Shown: positions 1 to 10,973 of the stretch, piece after piece | How positions within the stretch are numbered: the stretch's first letter is position 1 | Layout of the letters: every line of letters begins with the position of its first letter | Origin: Cunninghamia lanceolata | Lineage: Eukaryota; Streptophyta; Pinopsida; Cupressales; Cupressaceae | DNA length: 64,000 nucleotides | Reading direction: 5' to 3' | NCBI GenBank assembly: GCA_027924645.1 | Contig: BSBN01001225.1 | Location: 15,270,001-15,334,000 of the forward strand | The notes under the pieces: generated by a model | What the model saw: the letters and a program-made list of their open reading frames with translations, nothing else | Told to the model about the DNA's origin: nothing | Databases searched by the model: none | Position numbers and translations under genes: made by a program

Positions 1-191
1 GTAGCACCATCTCCAATGGTGTTCTTTTTTTTAACCCAAAATGTAGGTTTGTTGTTTGAGGTTTTGTCATTATCGTTCTTGTTGTAGATTTTGACTAGAC
101 CCTTCGCAATAAGGGCTTTTTAGATAGTGACCCCTTTTTCTATAATTTCGTTGAAGGTTGATGCACAATGTACTTGCAAATGGAAGGTCAT

Positions 192-1813
192 TTATTGGTT
201 CAGGTTTTGGATGAAAATATGGATGAGTTGTTTTTTGAGGGTTGTCCAGGGTAGCCTACTAGCAAGGGCTCTCCATCTTTGTAGATAAGTAGTGAAACTC
301 TCACCACTTCGTTGTTTGGTGTTGCAAAGGTCAAGCATAGTGATCTCATGTTCTACATTGTATGAGAAGTGGGCAACAAATTTCTCTGAAAGATTAGTGA
401 AATTGGATATGGAGCCATAAGGTAAGTGCATGAACCATTCTAGGGCTTGTCCTCCTAGGCTTTGTGGAAAAAGACGAAGGAGGAATTGGTCATCATAGGC
501 GACTTCTTGGCATTCCATGAAGAACTCCTTGATTTGGTCATGAGGGTCTCCTTTTCCTTTGTATTTATCAAATTTTGGCATTTCAAAGTGTTGAGGAAAA
601 GGTGTGATGGCGATGTTTCTGTCGAATGGGTAGGGACATAAGTCTTCAAACTTATAGTGTTTCTTTTGGGTCCCTAGTTGGATGTTTTTAAGGGCATTTT
701 TCATCTCTTGCCATTCTTGGTCAAATTGTTAGCAAGAGGTGGTTGTGGTACTTGGTGGAGTGGAGGTTGTTGCATTGACGATTGTTGGTATTGAGGGTGG
801 ATGTATTGTTGTTGTTGTTGGGAGTGGGCATATTGTTGCTATGCGTAAGGTGGAAGACCTGTGGTTTGTGTGTAGATGTGAGAGCCGTGTGTTTGTTGTT
901 GTGGGATGACTTGTTGAGTTTGAGGTTGGACATATTGTTGATGTTGAACATGTGGGGGTAGACCTATGGCTTGTGTGTAAACATGGGACCCATATGCTTG
1001 TTGTTATGGGATGACTTGTTGAGTTTGGGGTTGTGGCTATTGTTGGATGTCGTAAGGAGGTTGCATTAATGACTCATGGTGGGGTTGATGCGTGGAAGAT
1101 TGATATGTGTGTGTGGGATTAGCATAGTTTGTCAATGGGTTTTGGGGTTGGTTAAGTGGATTCGCAATGGGTGTTTGAGCCGTGGGTGGTGCTACTATTT
1201 GTGTGATGATCGACCTTGGTGGAATGTTTAGTGGAGGGAGAGGTTGCGGTACAATCATGGTGGCTTCTTGTTGATTGTTTGGTGGAGGTGGTATGGCGGT
1301 GATGGTGACATTAGAAGGTACCCCAAAAATGGATACATCAGAAGGTAGCATGTCATAAGGTAACCCGACAGGAGGATTGGATGCATGTGGTTGTGAAACA
1401 TTTCTAGCCCTCATGTTTTGTCCCAAGGTGTGAACGGAGGCAGTGTTGGAAGCAAAACTAGCCCAAGGATTATTGTAGATGGGTTCGTTAGGATTAGGGA
1501 CACATCCCCATGGTTGATTGTGGATGGGTGTTGGTGGCTTGTCATGAAATATGGTTTTGAGCTTGTCATGGTCATATGAATATAGAAGGCGTGCACCATG
1601 TTCAATGAGACGTTAAAGAAATTCATCTTTATGGTTGTCAATGAATTGGTCAAACTTGTCATGTAACCTCTTTTCGTTAAGGAACTCGACAAAGGTGGGG
1701 GAATAAGTTTGATGAGGATGAGTGGATGCTTCACCCATTTTTGGTTGGTTGACATATTCCTCCATGTTTCTCATGGTAGAGCCACTAAGAGAGAGGGGTT
1801 GATAATGGGCCAT
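192..1813 (-). pseudogene. gag of gypsy element A, broken by stops and frameshifts
   Basis: Structural capsid polyprotein of an LTR retrotransposon. The first ATG is at 1811-1813 (MAHYQPLSL). Just upstream the frame reads IPPITRSQAKK, which resembles the usual MPPxTRSQ gag start with ATG changed to ATA, so the ancestral start may lie slightly upstream. The N-terminal half (about 1813-721) is Pro/Gln-rich and includes two copies of a block with core PQTQQVIPQQQ about 110 bp apart. The segment 704-192 is a good retrotransposon gag domain: the motif EMPKFDKYKGKGDPHDQI, then LGGQALEWFMHLP and the typical SGESFTTYLQRWRALASRLP. Stops fall near 1610, 1036 and 720. Bases 191-1 continue the same protein in degraded form (FWVKKKN at the edge). 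Confidence 0.75.
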
Positions 1814-2209
1814 TTTCTTAGCTTGTGATCGCGTGATGGGAGGTATAAAAGGTGAATTTGGGTCGGATTTGGATGATGAGGTACCGATGATGAGATAATG
1901 AAGATAGGTCCAAAATCTAGATCAAGATGATTCAAGGCCAATGGTTATCCTATATACTTAGGGTAGACAAAGAGCTTAAGCAAGAGGACAATAGGATTAT
2001 TTTACTTGGGGTAGATAAGATGCACCAAGCAAAACGAGATTTCTTGGAATCCACTAACTTAGGAGTCTTCTAGATTCCTAAGCTAATTTATCCAAGGGGG
2101 TTGATGATTCTTAGTTTATACTAAACTCAAGACGAACGAAGTCTCAAGCCTAATACAAACAGAAGGATAATTTTGATCTAGAGTTTTAACCTTAGTTTTG
2201 GATGTGGTT

Positions 2210-2600
2210 TGGATTGATTTGATGGATTTGGAGAAGGATCAATTATGGATGGGGATGAGGATTAGTTTGATTTGAGGATGAGGATGAGGATGATGAGGAG
2301 GATATTGATTGATTATTTGGATTGATAGAGATTGATTAGGGATGGTGGGATCAATTAGAGATGATATTGGATGGTCAATCAAAGATTTGACTAAGGGTGG
2401 ATTATAGACCGATATTGATTATTACAAGGATGATGCTAGACTAGTCTTAATTGATGATGGGTGACTTGGATAACCTATAAATTGATGAGGATGATGACAA
2501 TGATGATGATCGATGATTAGGATTGGATCACAAGCTAAGAAGGACAAATGGATGAAGATATGGATGAGGTGGCATGAAATGTTGATGGATGATGTGGGAC
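2210..2600. repeat. GAT/GGAT-rich low-complexity tract
   Basis: Imperfect runs of GATGAGGAT and TTGATTGATT over about 390 bases inside the leader of element A. No coding frame stands out. It is probably a microsatellite-derived expansion. Confidence 0.7.
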
Positions 2601-2655
2601 AAGGATTGTCGATACCTGAAAGGACAAAGTCTTGAGTTTTCCAATTGTTTTGTCA

Positions 2656-2880
2656 ATGGGCGCTAATGCAGATGACTGCGTGCTGATTTAGAGGATTAGG
2701 CATTGATATAGAGTGTTGGGCACTGATGAAGTGGATTGGGTGGTAATTTGGAGGTTTGGGCGCTGATGTAGAGGTTTAGGCACTGATGTGGAGGTCTGGG
2801 CGCTGATGCAAAGGATTGGGTGTTGATGTGGAGGTCTGGGTGTTGATGCAGAGGTTTGGGCGCTGATATAGGATAGTGAT
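2656..2880. repeat. 20-bp minisatellite, core GGGCGCTGATG
   Basis: About eleven imperfect units, the clearest being the run of consecutive 20-base units from 2758 to 2880 (GGGCGCTGATGTAGAGGTTT and variants with CACTGATG or TGTTGATG). The same core recurs in the LTR at 4250-4555. Confidence 0.8.
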
Positions 2881-3883
2881 GGTTTTATGCAAATTTTGGG
2901 CTTGGGATGTGATGTTTTGGGCTTTGGAGGTTAAATGATGTATTTGAGGTGTTCTAAAGTTTCAATGGTTTGTTTTTTTTCAAGTGTTTGGGTTATGTCC
3001 ATGATATTTTTCTTTGGCAAGTGATATAAACATTTCAAACAAGTGCATTCAATGTCCAAAGGTTTTATTGTGAAATTAAACAATCATGCACAACCTAAGG
3101 CGAGGATAGGACAATATTTGTTGGATCCCCTAGTCGTGCCTATTCAAAGTGGATAGCTCTAGGATTTTGGTAGCACCGGCTCCCCTCCACGACACTCACT
3201 TCTCACGCATACCAAGTTCTGGGTTTCCCAAGTCTCGTCCCCCCACCAAACCTTAGGATTGTCCCTGTTATCTCTGCTAAGAACCATGAGAATCAATGCA
3301 GCTTCAAAGGTCCCACCTTCTGCGCCAACAAATAGAGGGATTTGAGCTACTAAAATAATGGTTCGTAGTAAGTGCATTCATTCAGGTGGCCATATGTGCG
3401 ATGATTCGCTCAGATAAGGAGGCTTCCCAGCTTGCAGAGGTTACACTCTATAGGGTTTTGGGGAAAACATTCGTCGATATGACACAATAGCACTTGTTGC
3501 TTGCGACTTTCACAAACACATTATTTTATATAGCAGCTCGAAAGAGATTGGCTTTAGCTTGTTGTTGCTTGGGTCATTCCCACCTTTCGAAGTGGGGTGG
3601 TAGGCCCTCTAAAGGTTCACCAAAAGCAACACAAGCGCAAAAGTACTTTTGATCCCCAAGTTCATACAAAGATGCGAGGGGAGAGCATATGTATTTTTAG
3701 GCTTGGGTCACACTAAACAAGGTTCATTTTTAGCTCTTAGATTATGTTGGGGGCGACTTATGCAAGTGTTGTGAGAATTTTTGATTCCTAAGATCACCAA
3801 ATGGGGTGAGGGAAAAGCATACACTTTCACAACACTAACAAAACCACAAAACACTTCACACAAAGTTATAAATTTTCTTATTT

Positions 3884-4079
3884 AGATGAGTGAAAATACA
3901 AGTTGTTGTTTGTTTTAACCAAGATGAGTGAAGATGCAAATTGTTGTTCATTTTAACCAAGATGAGTGAAGATGCAAGTTGTTGTTCATTTTAACCAAGA
4001 TGAGAGAAGATGCAAGTTGTTTGTTTTAACCAAGATGAGTGAAGATGCAAGTTGTTGTTCGTTTAACCAAGATGAGTGT
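3884..4079. repeat. 38-bp minisatellite, five units
   Basis: Units start with GATGAGTG at 3884, 3923, 3961, 3999 (GATGAGAG), 4033 and 4071, spacing 39, 38, 38, 34 and 38. Each contains GATGCAAGTTGTTGTTC and TTTTAACCAA. Confidence 0.9.
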
Positions 4080-4249
4080 CCCTATGATTAACCAAGCAAT
4101 TTCACCCAAAAATGACAATGCTAAATGCTTCTAAGCTAAAGCAAACCCTGCAAAGGAAAAGTTAGTAGTTTGATATGAGCTCCTTAATAGTCGAATGAGA
4201 TAGCAAAACCAAAAGATAGTCAAAAAACTTAATTTAGGACTAAGCGTCA

Positions 4250-4555
4250 ATCTGTGGGACTGGGTGCTGATACAGAGGACTAGGTGCTGATCCGAAACAG
4301 ATAGCAGCTCCCCCTTGTAAAGTTGATTTTTCCTACAAAACAAAGAGCTAAGGTGGCCAAAAAGTTAGTAAAACATCATTTAAAACATCATGGAAACATA
4401 AAATGCTAACTTTGACTTAAAATTCATGAGAAATGAGTGATTTTACCTCTTCTCTGGATGGGCGCTAATCTACCAGGATGGGCATTGAATTGTCAGATAG
4501 GCACTGATTGGCCAGATAGGCGCTGATGTGCAGAAATTAGGCGCTAATCTGACTT
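4250..4555. repeat. second array of the 20-bp GGGCGCTGATG motif
   Basis: Degenerate copies at about 4258-4295 (GGGTGCTGATACAGAGGACT) and five more between 4459 and 4555 (GGGCGCTAATC, GGCACTGATTGG, GGCGCTGATGTG). It is the same motif as the leader array at 2656-2880, now inside the LTR of the same element. Confidence 0.75.
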
Positions 4556-5728
4556 GTCACAAGAAAAACAACACAAAACATGCAAATTTGTTAGCTAAAA
4601 GGTGGTGGGAGTCCCACTAGGCATGCCAAAATGTCTACCTATGAAAATGAGACCTAAAATGGATGCAAATTATACCTAAAATGCACCCAATCTCAAGTCC
4701 AAGGGACCTCAAGACTGGGCTAAACTACTAACAAACTAACTATCTAATTGCACCCGAAATGAGTCTATTAGTAGTGATATGCCCTAAGATATGAAATGCT
4801 ATTACTAAACTATACTAGAATTGAACTAATTATATATGTTGAGCACTCAAATTGGTAGAGTTTTCTTGCATAAAATGACTTGTTCCAAATGAGAGGTGGA
4901 GGCCTCAATTTATAGATTTTTGGATATGGGATTGGAGAGCTAGGATCAATTTGAAGGATCAATGGTTGAGATTGCTTGAGGATCCTCAAGCAAGGAGAAT
5001 TGGGTAAATGGCATGATTGGATTGGGTGAAAAGGTTGCCCCAAAATTTAAGGGATAATCAATGGATGAGAATGCAAGTTTGAATGGATGGATGGCTAGGA
5101 TTGAGTAGGTGTATGACATGTAAGGACTCATTTATGAAAAGGTAAGACTTGGATTTTGTAGAGAATTTTAAATTCCATGGAGAGGACAAGTGAAATTTAA
5201 AATTAGAGGAATAGTGTTCAAATAGTGCCACATGGAATTTTAAATTGGAGGGAATAGTGACACATGGAGTGGGGTGGAAGAAAGAGGACAAATGTACTCA
5301 ATTTGGAAGATTTGCCCATGCTTCCAAAGCACCACTTGTCATGTACATGTGTGTACATTAGATGACAAGTGGACTTCTAGAAGCATGGGGGTTTGTAATG
5401 ATGAATTAATTAAAATTAATTCATGTGCACATCGGTTAGAAGAAAATAATCATAATTACAAAAAGTAATCAAAAGTGCACAAAATAGGGAATTAAATAAA
5501 TATGGTAATTTATTTAATTTTTGAAATGAACTATAGTAAAAAATATTTAATTTTTAAACTATAGTAGAGGAATTTAATATTTAATGATAGAATAAAGGTG
5601 CAGAATAAATTAATTAAATAATTAAAAATTATTTAATTAATAGTTAGATCAGATGAAGTGATGCGGGTGAATTGGGGTTGAATGCGTGAATGGATGAAAT
5701 TGGTTGTGACCATTTTTAGGTGTCTACA

Positions 5729-6260
5729 GAACCCTTCTCACCTAAATACAAGAGGGTGATATATAGGGTTTCAAAACCCATCCCAATGAATGAGGAGGTG
5801 ACACTTGTCACCTTCTCATTCATTCTCACAAGCACGACTCCCCACAAGTGCTCACACATGTGTGAGATATGGAGGAGTAGGGAGGTGACACTTGCCAACC
5901 TCTCATTCCCTCTCCAAAGCACATCTCCCCATATTTCTCCTCACACATGTGTGAGGCATGGGGAAGAGGGAAGTACTTGGGGTTCTCTTCCCAAGGGTTC
6001 TTACATTGTGTGCTCACACATGTGAGACCCTTGGGATTCCCCCAAGTCCTTACATGAACCTTGAGTGGTGGGATTGGATGTGACAAGTTATCCAATCCTC
6101 AACCCAAAACCCTAATCTTGCCACCTAACTCCTAGGGTTTAAAAAAGGGGTCAAACATGAGTTAAAACTCATGATTTGAGGTCTATAAGGTACCTAACCC
6201 ATAGGTACTTGACCTAGACCCCTTAAACACATGAAATTAACATTAAAAAGCTCAAAAACA
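5729..6260. repeat. palindrome-rich LTR-like fragment
   Basis: Adjoins the outer end of the LTR of element A. It carries three copies of CTCACACATGTG(TGAG) at about 5849, 5940 and 6013, and a near palindrome GGTGACA-CT-TGTCACC at about 5798. The same kinds of palindromes sit in the U3-like part of the chromovirus LTR (46680-47060). On the minus strand AACTCATGTTTGACCCC resembles ACTCATGTTTGGTCAC of that LTR. I read it as a truncated LTR of a related family into which element A inserted. ORFs here are shadows of the palindromes. Confidence 0.45.
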
Positions 6261-7890
6261 TCATTTAAAAAACCCTTAAAACTTATGAACGAAAATGGCA
6301 TACAGATGACACTCATCATCCACCTCACTACTTGACAACCTTAGAAGACTCATAAATTAAGGTGTACAAATAAAACACATTACAGTCATTCCCAATTCAA
6401 CAATAACTTTAATCCACTTTATGGATTAGGTTGGCATTACTGGTTAAATACATGAGTTACTTAGTAGACCCATGATGCAGCATGAGATGCATCAACATTC
6501 CTTTTTCTGGCTAGGACATACTTAAGGGCTTATGTGTTAGTGAACTAGGTAAAGGGGAAGATGCTTGCAATAAAGTTGCAACCATTTCCTTTGCCAATTG
6601 TTCCCTATGTGTACCTATAATGTGCATATGAATTAGTCACAGTATGTATATGTGATATATATGTGAGTTAGTCCCTCTATGTATATGTGACACATGCATG
6701 AATTATTCACATTGTGTATATGTGATGTATGCTTGAGCCAATCACATGTGTGAACATGTGATGTTTATTGAGTTGGTCACTATGTGGTTTTGTATGTGCT
6801 TGTACGTTGATGTTGGCAATGGACTAACATTTGTTGGAATGCATTGCTATCCTATTATTGTGTATGGATGGATTTGGAAGCATAAGATCAACTAATGGTT
6901 ATGATTTAAAAGTGAGATTAGAGATCTCATTTAAGAGGAAAGGATGAATTCTCTCTATTATAGACACTCAAATTGCTAGGAAGGGTTATATAGGCAAGGT
7001 CATTATGAATGAACTTTCAAGGATTAGGTCTAGGTCTAGGGATGGCCTTGAGAATGGGAGCTTGCCATATTTTAGTGCGAGTATATGAGTTGTGGAATAG
7101 AGTTGTTACCATGGCTATGGATAGTGAATCTATGAAGTTGGCACTTCTAAATTAGATAGAAGATGCTTGGTCGATTAAGTAGTGCTTGAAGTGTAATGAA
7201 TTTTTTTTTTAAAAAAAGTAGTAACCAAGGTTGTTATTACAAGATTGTATTACATCAAAAGAGAGATTTTGGATAGAACGTCAAAATTTATATAGGATTA
7301 TAATGATATATATATTTGGTTTATATATACTTTTATTTATATTAAAATATGTCTTTGTATTTTAGGGGAACCTTCAAATGAATAACCATCATAAAAAAAT
7401 TGCTTGATAGGCAGGGTCCTATGAAATTTAGACCTGGGGCAATGTGTCTCTATATATCACAATTATTTAGAGAAAATGAGTATAAAATTATTGGAAACAT
7501 GCTATAGAAAAGAAAACATTTTATTCTTACCTGGAATAATAAGAATTACATTTCAACATTATAATACCTTTAGAAGATTGATTCCAATTAATTGATATTA
7601 TCTATTTTAATTAAAAATTAAAACAAAATGATGCTATATTGTAATATATTACCTTCACCAGATATTAATATAACACATTTCAGCACGTACTAATTATAAT
7701 TCTTTCAATTAAAAAAAACAAGAAACAAAGATTTTACCATCTTCAAAAATAAATTATATATCATTATTTACTGCTCTCCATATTTTTTTATTTTACCTTG
7801 ATAATACAACCTATCTATTAACGGTTACACTATTTCCTTATTTTAACCTTTCTTATTTTTTTTAAGCCGATAGGCTTATAGTGGGAGCTT
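6261..7890. other. intergenic, no gene seen
   Basis: AT-rich DNA with a 35-bp minisatellite (6630-6804) and poly-A/T tracts near 7200-7210 and 7855. No ORF above 60 codons and no recognisable element ends. ACTATTTCCTTATTTTAACC at about 7829 recurs at about 17019. Confidence 0.6.
6630..6804. repeat. 35-bp minisatellite, five units
   Basis: Units start GAATTAG, GAGTTAG, GAATTAT, GAGCCAA and GAGTTGG at 6630, 6665, 6700, 6735 and 6770, exactly 35 bases apart. Each contains TATGTATATGTGA or a variant. Confidence 0.9.
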
Positions 7891-7894
7891 TTTG

Positions 7895-7995
7895 CTCCCA
7901 GAAATATTCAGCCGCCGGAAATGTCGGATGCCGGAAACCTCTGACGCCGGAAAAGTTTGTCATTCTGTCGTTTTTCGTTTTCGCGATGACTGTCG
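7895..7995. repeat. CCGGAAA-rich segment related to 9101-9342
   Basis: Contains GCCGCCGGAAATGTCGGATG, GCCGGAAACCTCTGACGCC and GGAAAAGTTTGTCATTCTG. Similar GCCGGAAATCTTCAGACGCC blocks occur at 9101 and 9222. It lies directly upstream of the ORF at 8023. Confidence 0.5.
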
Positions 7996-8022
7996 GAAAA
8001 TCATCCATTTTTCGTTTTCGCG

Positions 8023-8662
8023 GTGCAGTGCCTGCTATCTTCTAACACCGGTTCTTTGAGACATGTCAAACAGTTCAGGGGTCTTCTCTATGTTGTTGCA
8101 TCTACAAAATCTGTCAAAATTCCTCTTTTATGTTTTGATGGATGTCCAAACCCTCTTCTAAAACTCCCATTTTATGCTCACAATAAATGGGTCACTGAGA
8201 TTGTTGATGGAGAATATTTGCAGTTGTGCCAGTGCACCATAATCAAAATCCAAATTGTAAGGGTATCCTGGATGATGCTTGGTTCTTTCGATGAGGCTGC
8301 CCCTGTACTTGGCCAAAATGCACATTTTTCCCCAACACAATTTCTTTCTGCCCAAAAACCCTCCCATTCCCATTGACATTTCCATTGCAGGGCTACTTAT
8401 CAAAGCCAAAACACTCCTCGTCATTAATGGGCAACTGTCTCTGTATGTGTATGATAACAATAAGAATATATATGTATGGATGTGCTTCACAAACCCGGTG
8501 AATATGCTTCCCAAAGGTGCCGAGGTCGAGTCATACCAGACTGCCTTTGTCTCCTATATTTCTTTTCGCTATCGCTTTTATGATATCATTGCGATATATA
8601 AGAAATGGATGTTAGGCTTTATGGATAGGTGTTGCATTTCCATTGTTTTCTTATGCATTTAA
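8023..8662 (+). pseudogene. degenerate ORF pair of unknown family (weakly kelch/F-box-like)
   Basis: Two overlapping plus-strand frames (8023-8376 and 8279-8662) join into one plausible protein if a frameshift near 8370 is assumed. The first contains SLRHVKQFRGLLYVVASTK and LLKLPF. The second contains [20 protein letters not shown] followed by VWMCFTNP, a rhythm seen in kelch or F-box-associated blades. No hallmark residue settles it. The base composition is more coding-like than the flanks. It could be a broken host gene or an exon set; function unknown. Confidence 0.3.
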
Positions 8663-9100
8663 GAAAGGATTTTTTTTATCTCCCATCAGACATAATATTA
8701 CATGCCCATCACTATGCAAATGATTCTAAAAAATCCCGCATGATTCCTAAATATCAAACATTTCAAAACAATGAAGATTAGGATGCAATACCCTAATAGC
8801 ATCTTAATATTCACTGTTTATGCCATCAATTTGCCTGTTAACTATTTCGCTCAGACAAAATATGCAAAATGTTCGCAACATTTCAAATTCAAATAAGGAT
8901 ATAATCAAACCACTTAAATTATTGTCTGTTTTCCCCATATTTTGCTTTTTTTTCACATTTTTTAACAGTTTCTTAATAAAGTGAATATTGTTGACACTGA
9001 TTTGCTTGTCTTTACACCATCTGAAATCTACTATTTTTGTCATTAATTTACTCATTTTTTTCTTTCAGGTCGTTAATATTATGTTCAAATAGTTATGCAG
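8663..9100. other. intergenic, no gene seen
   Basis: AT-rich sequence with a minus-strand 83-codon ORF (8804-9055) that has no recognisable motif. It ends at the CCGG-rich tandem repeat. Confidence 0.5.
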
Positions 9101-9342
9101 CCCGGAAATCTTCAGACGCCAGAAAATTGTCATCTTGCCTGCCTGCCTGCTATGCCCGGGAAATTCCGCCGTTTTTTCGTTGTTTCGCCGTTTTTCTGCC
9201 ATTTTCTTCCTTCCTCCATCAGCCGGAAATCTTCAGACGCCGGAAACTTGTCATCCTGCCTGCCTGCCTGCTGTGCCCGGGAAATTCTGCCATTTTTTTT
9301 CATTGTTTCACCGTTTTTCTGTCGTTTTCTTCCTTCCTCCCG
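9101..9342. repeat. 121-bp tandem duplication with CCTG microsatellite
   Basis: CCGGAAATCTTCAGACGCC occurs at 9102 and again 121 bases later at 9223. Each copy continues with TGCCTGCCTGCCTGC, GCCCGGGAAATTC, GTTTCNCCGTTTTTCTG and TTCTTCCTTCCTCC. ORFs on both strands here arise from the repeat. Confidence 0.85.
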
Positions 9343-10084
9343 TGAGAGACTACAATTATTATCATTCAAACGCATCCATCTGTCAGTTTTGTCAGTTTTT
9401 TTAATCTTCTGATCACAGTAAATCATTGATTGTGTTCTAATTTTTTTATTTTGTTTCACTATAAATCTGGAGTTAAAAATCATTAATTGCGCCTATTTTG
9501 TCTCAGATGCTTAGCCATTGAAATCTATATGTCCCTGTCAACCATATTTTAAAAAAAAAAGTTAAAAGTTTTTTTTTTTTGTTTTTTAATTGATCTGTTG
9601 CACTTGCTGACTCGCATGTGGAGTTTGTTTAATTTTCAAGCCAACACAAAGGAATTTATGTATTGTTTTGTAGTGTTGGTTTTTTTCTTTTGCTTTTGCT
9701 TAGCTTTTAACCAAGTAGGTACTCTTATTTTCTTATATAAATAAAATCCATATATGTTAATTATATATTATTAAAGGTATTACATATTAATATACATTGT
9801 TGTCGATGCCATACAAGTTATTATGGCCTCCTCTTTGTATTCGAATAATTATTGTGGCTTTTATGATTTGGAGATGGATTTCCTCCCTTACGGATTTCGC
9901 GGGCCTTCGACTTGAGCCGTCGCACGCCTCAATCTGGCAAACCTTTCTTTGCATTGATTATAAGCTCTGGTTAAATGAATGTGTTCTCTCTTATGCGCAG
10001 ACAGAAAGACATATCCTGAGTTCATTCTATTTTCGCAGTCTCGAGCGATTCTTTGCTAATTAGACGGTGGCAGTGGCAGTTAGC
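9343..10084. other. AT-rich DNA upstream of the 10085 ORF
   Basis: Contains poly-A/T tracts at 9551-9590. From about 9880 the sequence becomes GC-richer (CGGATTTCGCGGGCC), as if the transcribed region of the next ORF began there. A plus-strand 88-codon ORF (9797-10063) ends just before it and has no recognised domain. Confidence 0.45.
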
Positions 10085-10690
10085 ATGGAGAAGAGCTCGG
10101 GCTTCATTGCAAAGATCTCGGTGCATGGGCTGATAAATCTGGGTGCTTCGACTCCTCTACAGCTGGAGAGTTCAGTTAGGCAGATGGCATTCAAGGGAGC
10201 GGTCACAGACTTAAGGTTAAAACGCATCCTGCGAAGGCATGAGGGCTTGCTCCTCCCAGCGGTCAAAATAATCTTGGGGACGGGTTTCTTGGCAGTAGAT
10301 GAGTTCTACAGGGTTGACTCCCACATTTCTTCCCGTTTCCTTGCCTCAATTCTGGATATCGGGGTGTCTACAGCGGCGGCGAAAGCTGTCATGGTGAAAG
10401 TGTTCAAAGCGGAATTCCTTCGGGGCCTCGATTCCATTTTGGAGGCAGCCATTCTAGGGGTGGGCATTCCCCGCCCAAAAGACATTGCCTCAAACAAGGA
10501 CCCTCTGGAGGTGACGAAGGTTCTGCCCTTCATCCTTGACCTGAAAGGCCTGGCGCTGGTGGAGCATCAGGATCGTGTCATCCAAGTCTACAGCTTCCTC
10601 CAGAATATGCTGCAAGAGAATGTGGAACCCGGGGAAGAGGTATGGGTTGACAGGCTTCATGCCATGGCTGTCGAGCTCGGCCTCTTTTGA
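10085..10690 (+). CDS. intact 201-residue ORF, unknown function
   Basis: The ATG at 10085 (MEKSSGFIAKISVHG) opens a frame without stops to TGA at 10688-10690. An in-frame GTG at 10067 would add six codons, but the ATG is preferred. The protein is helical-looking, rich in Leu, Ala, Val and Lys, and ends LHAMAVELGLF. I see no signal peptide, membrane segment or catalytic motif and do not recognise the family. Composition is clearly GC-richer than its neighbours. A 280-base tail with an AATACAAACC stretch ends in a run of nine A (about 10965-10973), so it may be a retroposed copy or part of a non-LTR element rather than a gene at its original site. Confidence 0.5.
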   Translation: MEKSSGFIAKISVHGLINLGASTPLQLESSVRQMAFKGAVTDLRLKRILRRHEGLLLPAVKIILGTGFLAVDEFYRVDSHISSRFLASILDIGVSTAAAKAVMVKVFKAEFLRGLDSILEAAILGVGIPRPKDIASNKDPLEVTKVLPFILDLKGLALVEHQDRVIQVYSFLQNMLQENVEPGEEVWVDRLHAMAVELGLF

Positions 10691-10973
10691 TATCCTGTTT
10701 AGATAAATCCTCAGTCTTAGTAGGTTTGTTAATGATACAGTTAATATCAGACTAGTAAGCCTAGAGGCTAATTTTGGATAGCATGGTCTCCCATATCAGA
10801 TCAGAAAGCTTAGTGGCTGATTTTGTAAAGCACTGCAAAACCTATAGTCTCAAGGAAGGGTTTAGGAGTCTTTTGTTATCTGGCTATGGCAGGTAAACGG
10901 CTTATAGGCACCTGCATGTTCATACTTTCTTCGAATTAATACAAACCTTTATATCTACGTAGCAAAAAAAAAC
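10691..10973 (+). other. 3' tail with A-run after the 201-codon ORF
   Basis: Non-coding sequence ending in ACGTAG plus nine A. A short A-run at the end of an otherwise unrelated tract suggests a retroposed 3' end. I could not find a convincing target duplication. Confidence 0.35.

Larger units (their letters stand above)
1814..3337 (-). other. leader of gypsy element A
   Basis: Untranslated leader between primer site and gag. It holds a GAT/GGAT-rich low-complexity tract (about 2210-2600), a 20-bp minisatellite (2656-2880) and, at 3159-3377, a short minus-strand ORF overlapping the primer-site region. I see no conserved protein domain here. Long leaders are usual for the Tat/Ogre branch. Confidence 0.5.
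1..5728 (-). mobile_element. Ty3/gypsy element A (Tat/Ogre-like), 5' part, runs off the left edge
   Basis: Read on the minus strand the order is LTR (5728 down to about 3338), a primer-site-like TTGGCGC at about 3326-3332, a long leader (3337-1814), then gag (1813-192) continuing past base 1. The LTR start reads TGTAGACACCTAAAAATGG, a form common at plant gypsy LTR starts. TGGCGC primer sites and Pro/Gln-rich gag N-termini are usual in the Tat/Athila branch, so I place it there. The inner LTR boundary is approximate because no clean CA end is visible. Protease, RT and integrase lie outside the window. In-frame stops in gag mark it as defective. Confidence 0.7.
3338..5728 (-). repeat. 5' LTR of gypsy element A (about 2.4 kb)
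   Basis: On the minus strand it starts TGTAGACACC at 5728 and ends just before the primer-site-like sequence near 3330. It contains two minisatellites (3884-4079 and 4250-4555). I see no host gene in it; ORFs at 4810-5291 are low-complexity and without domains. The partner LTR is outside the window, so the inner boundary cannot be confirmed by comparison. Confidence 0.55.
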
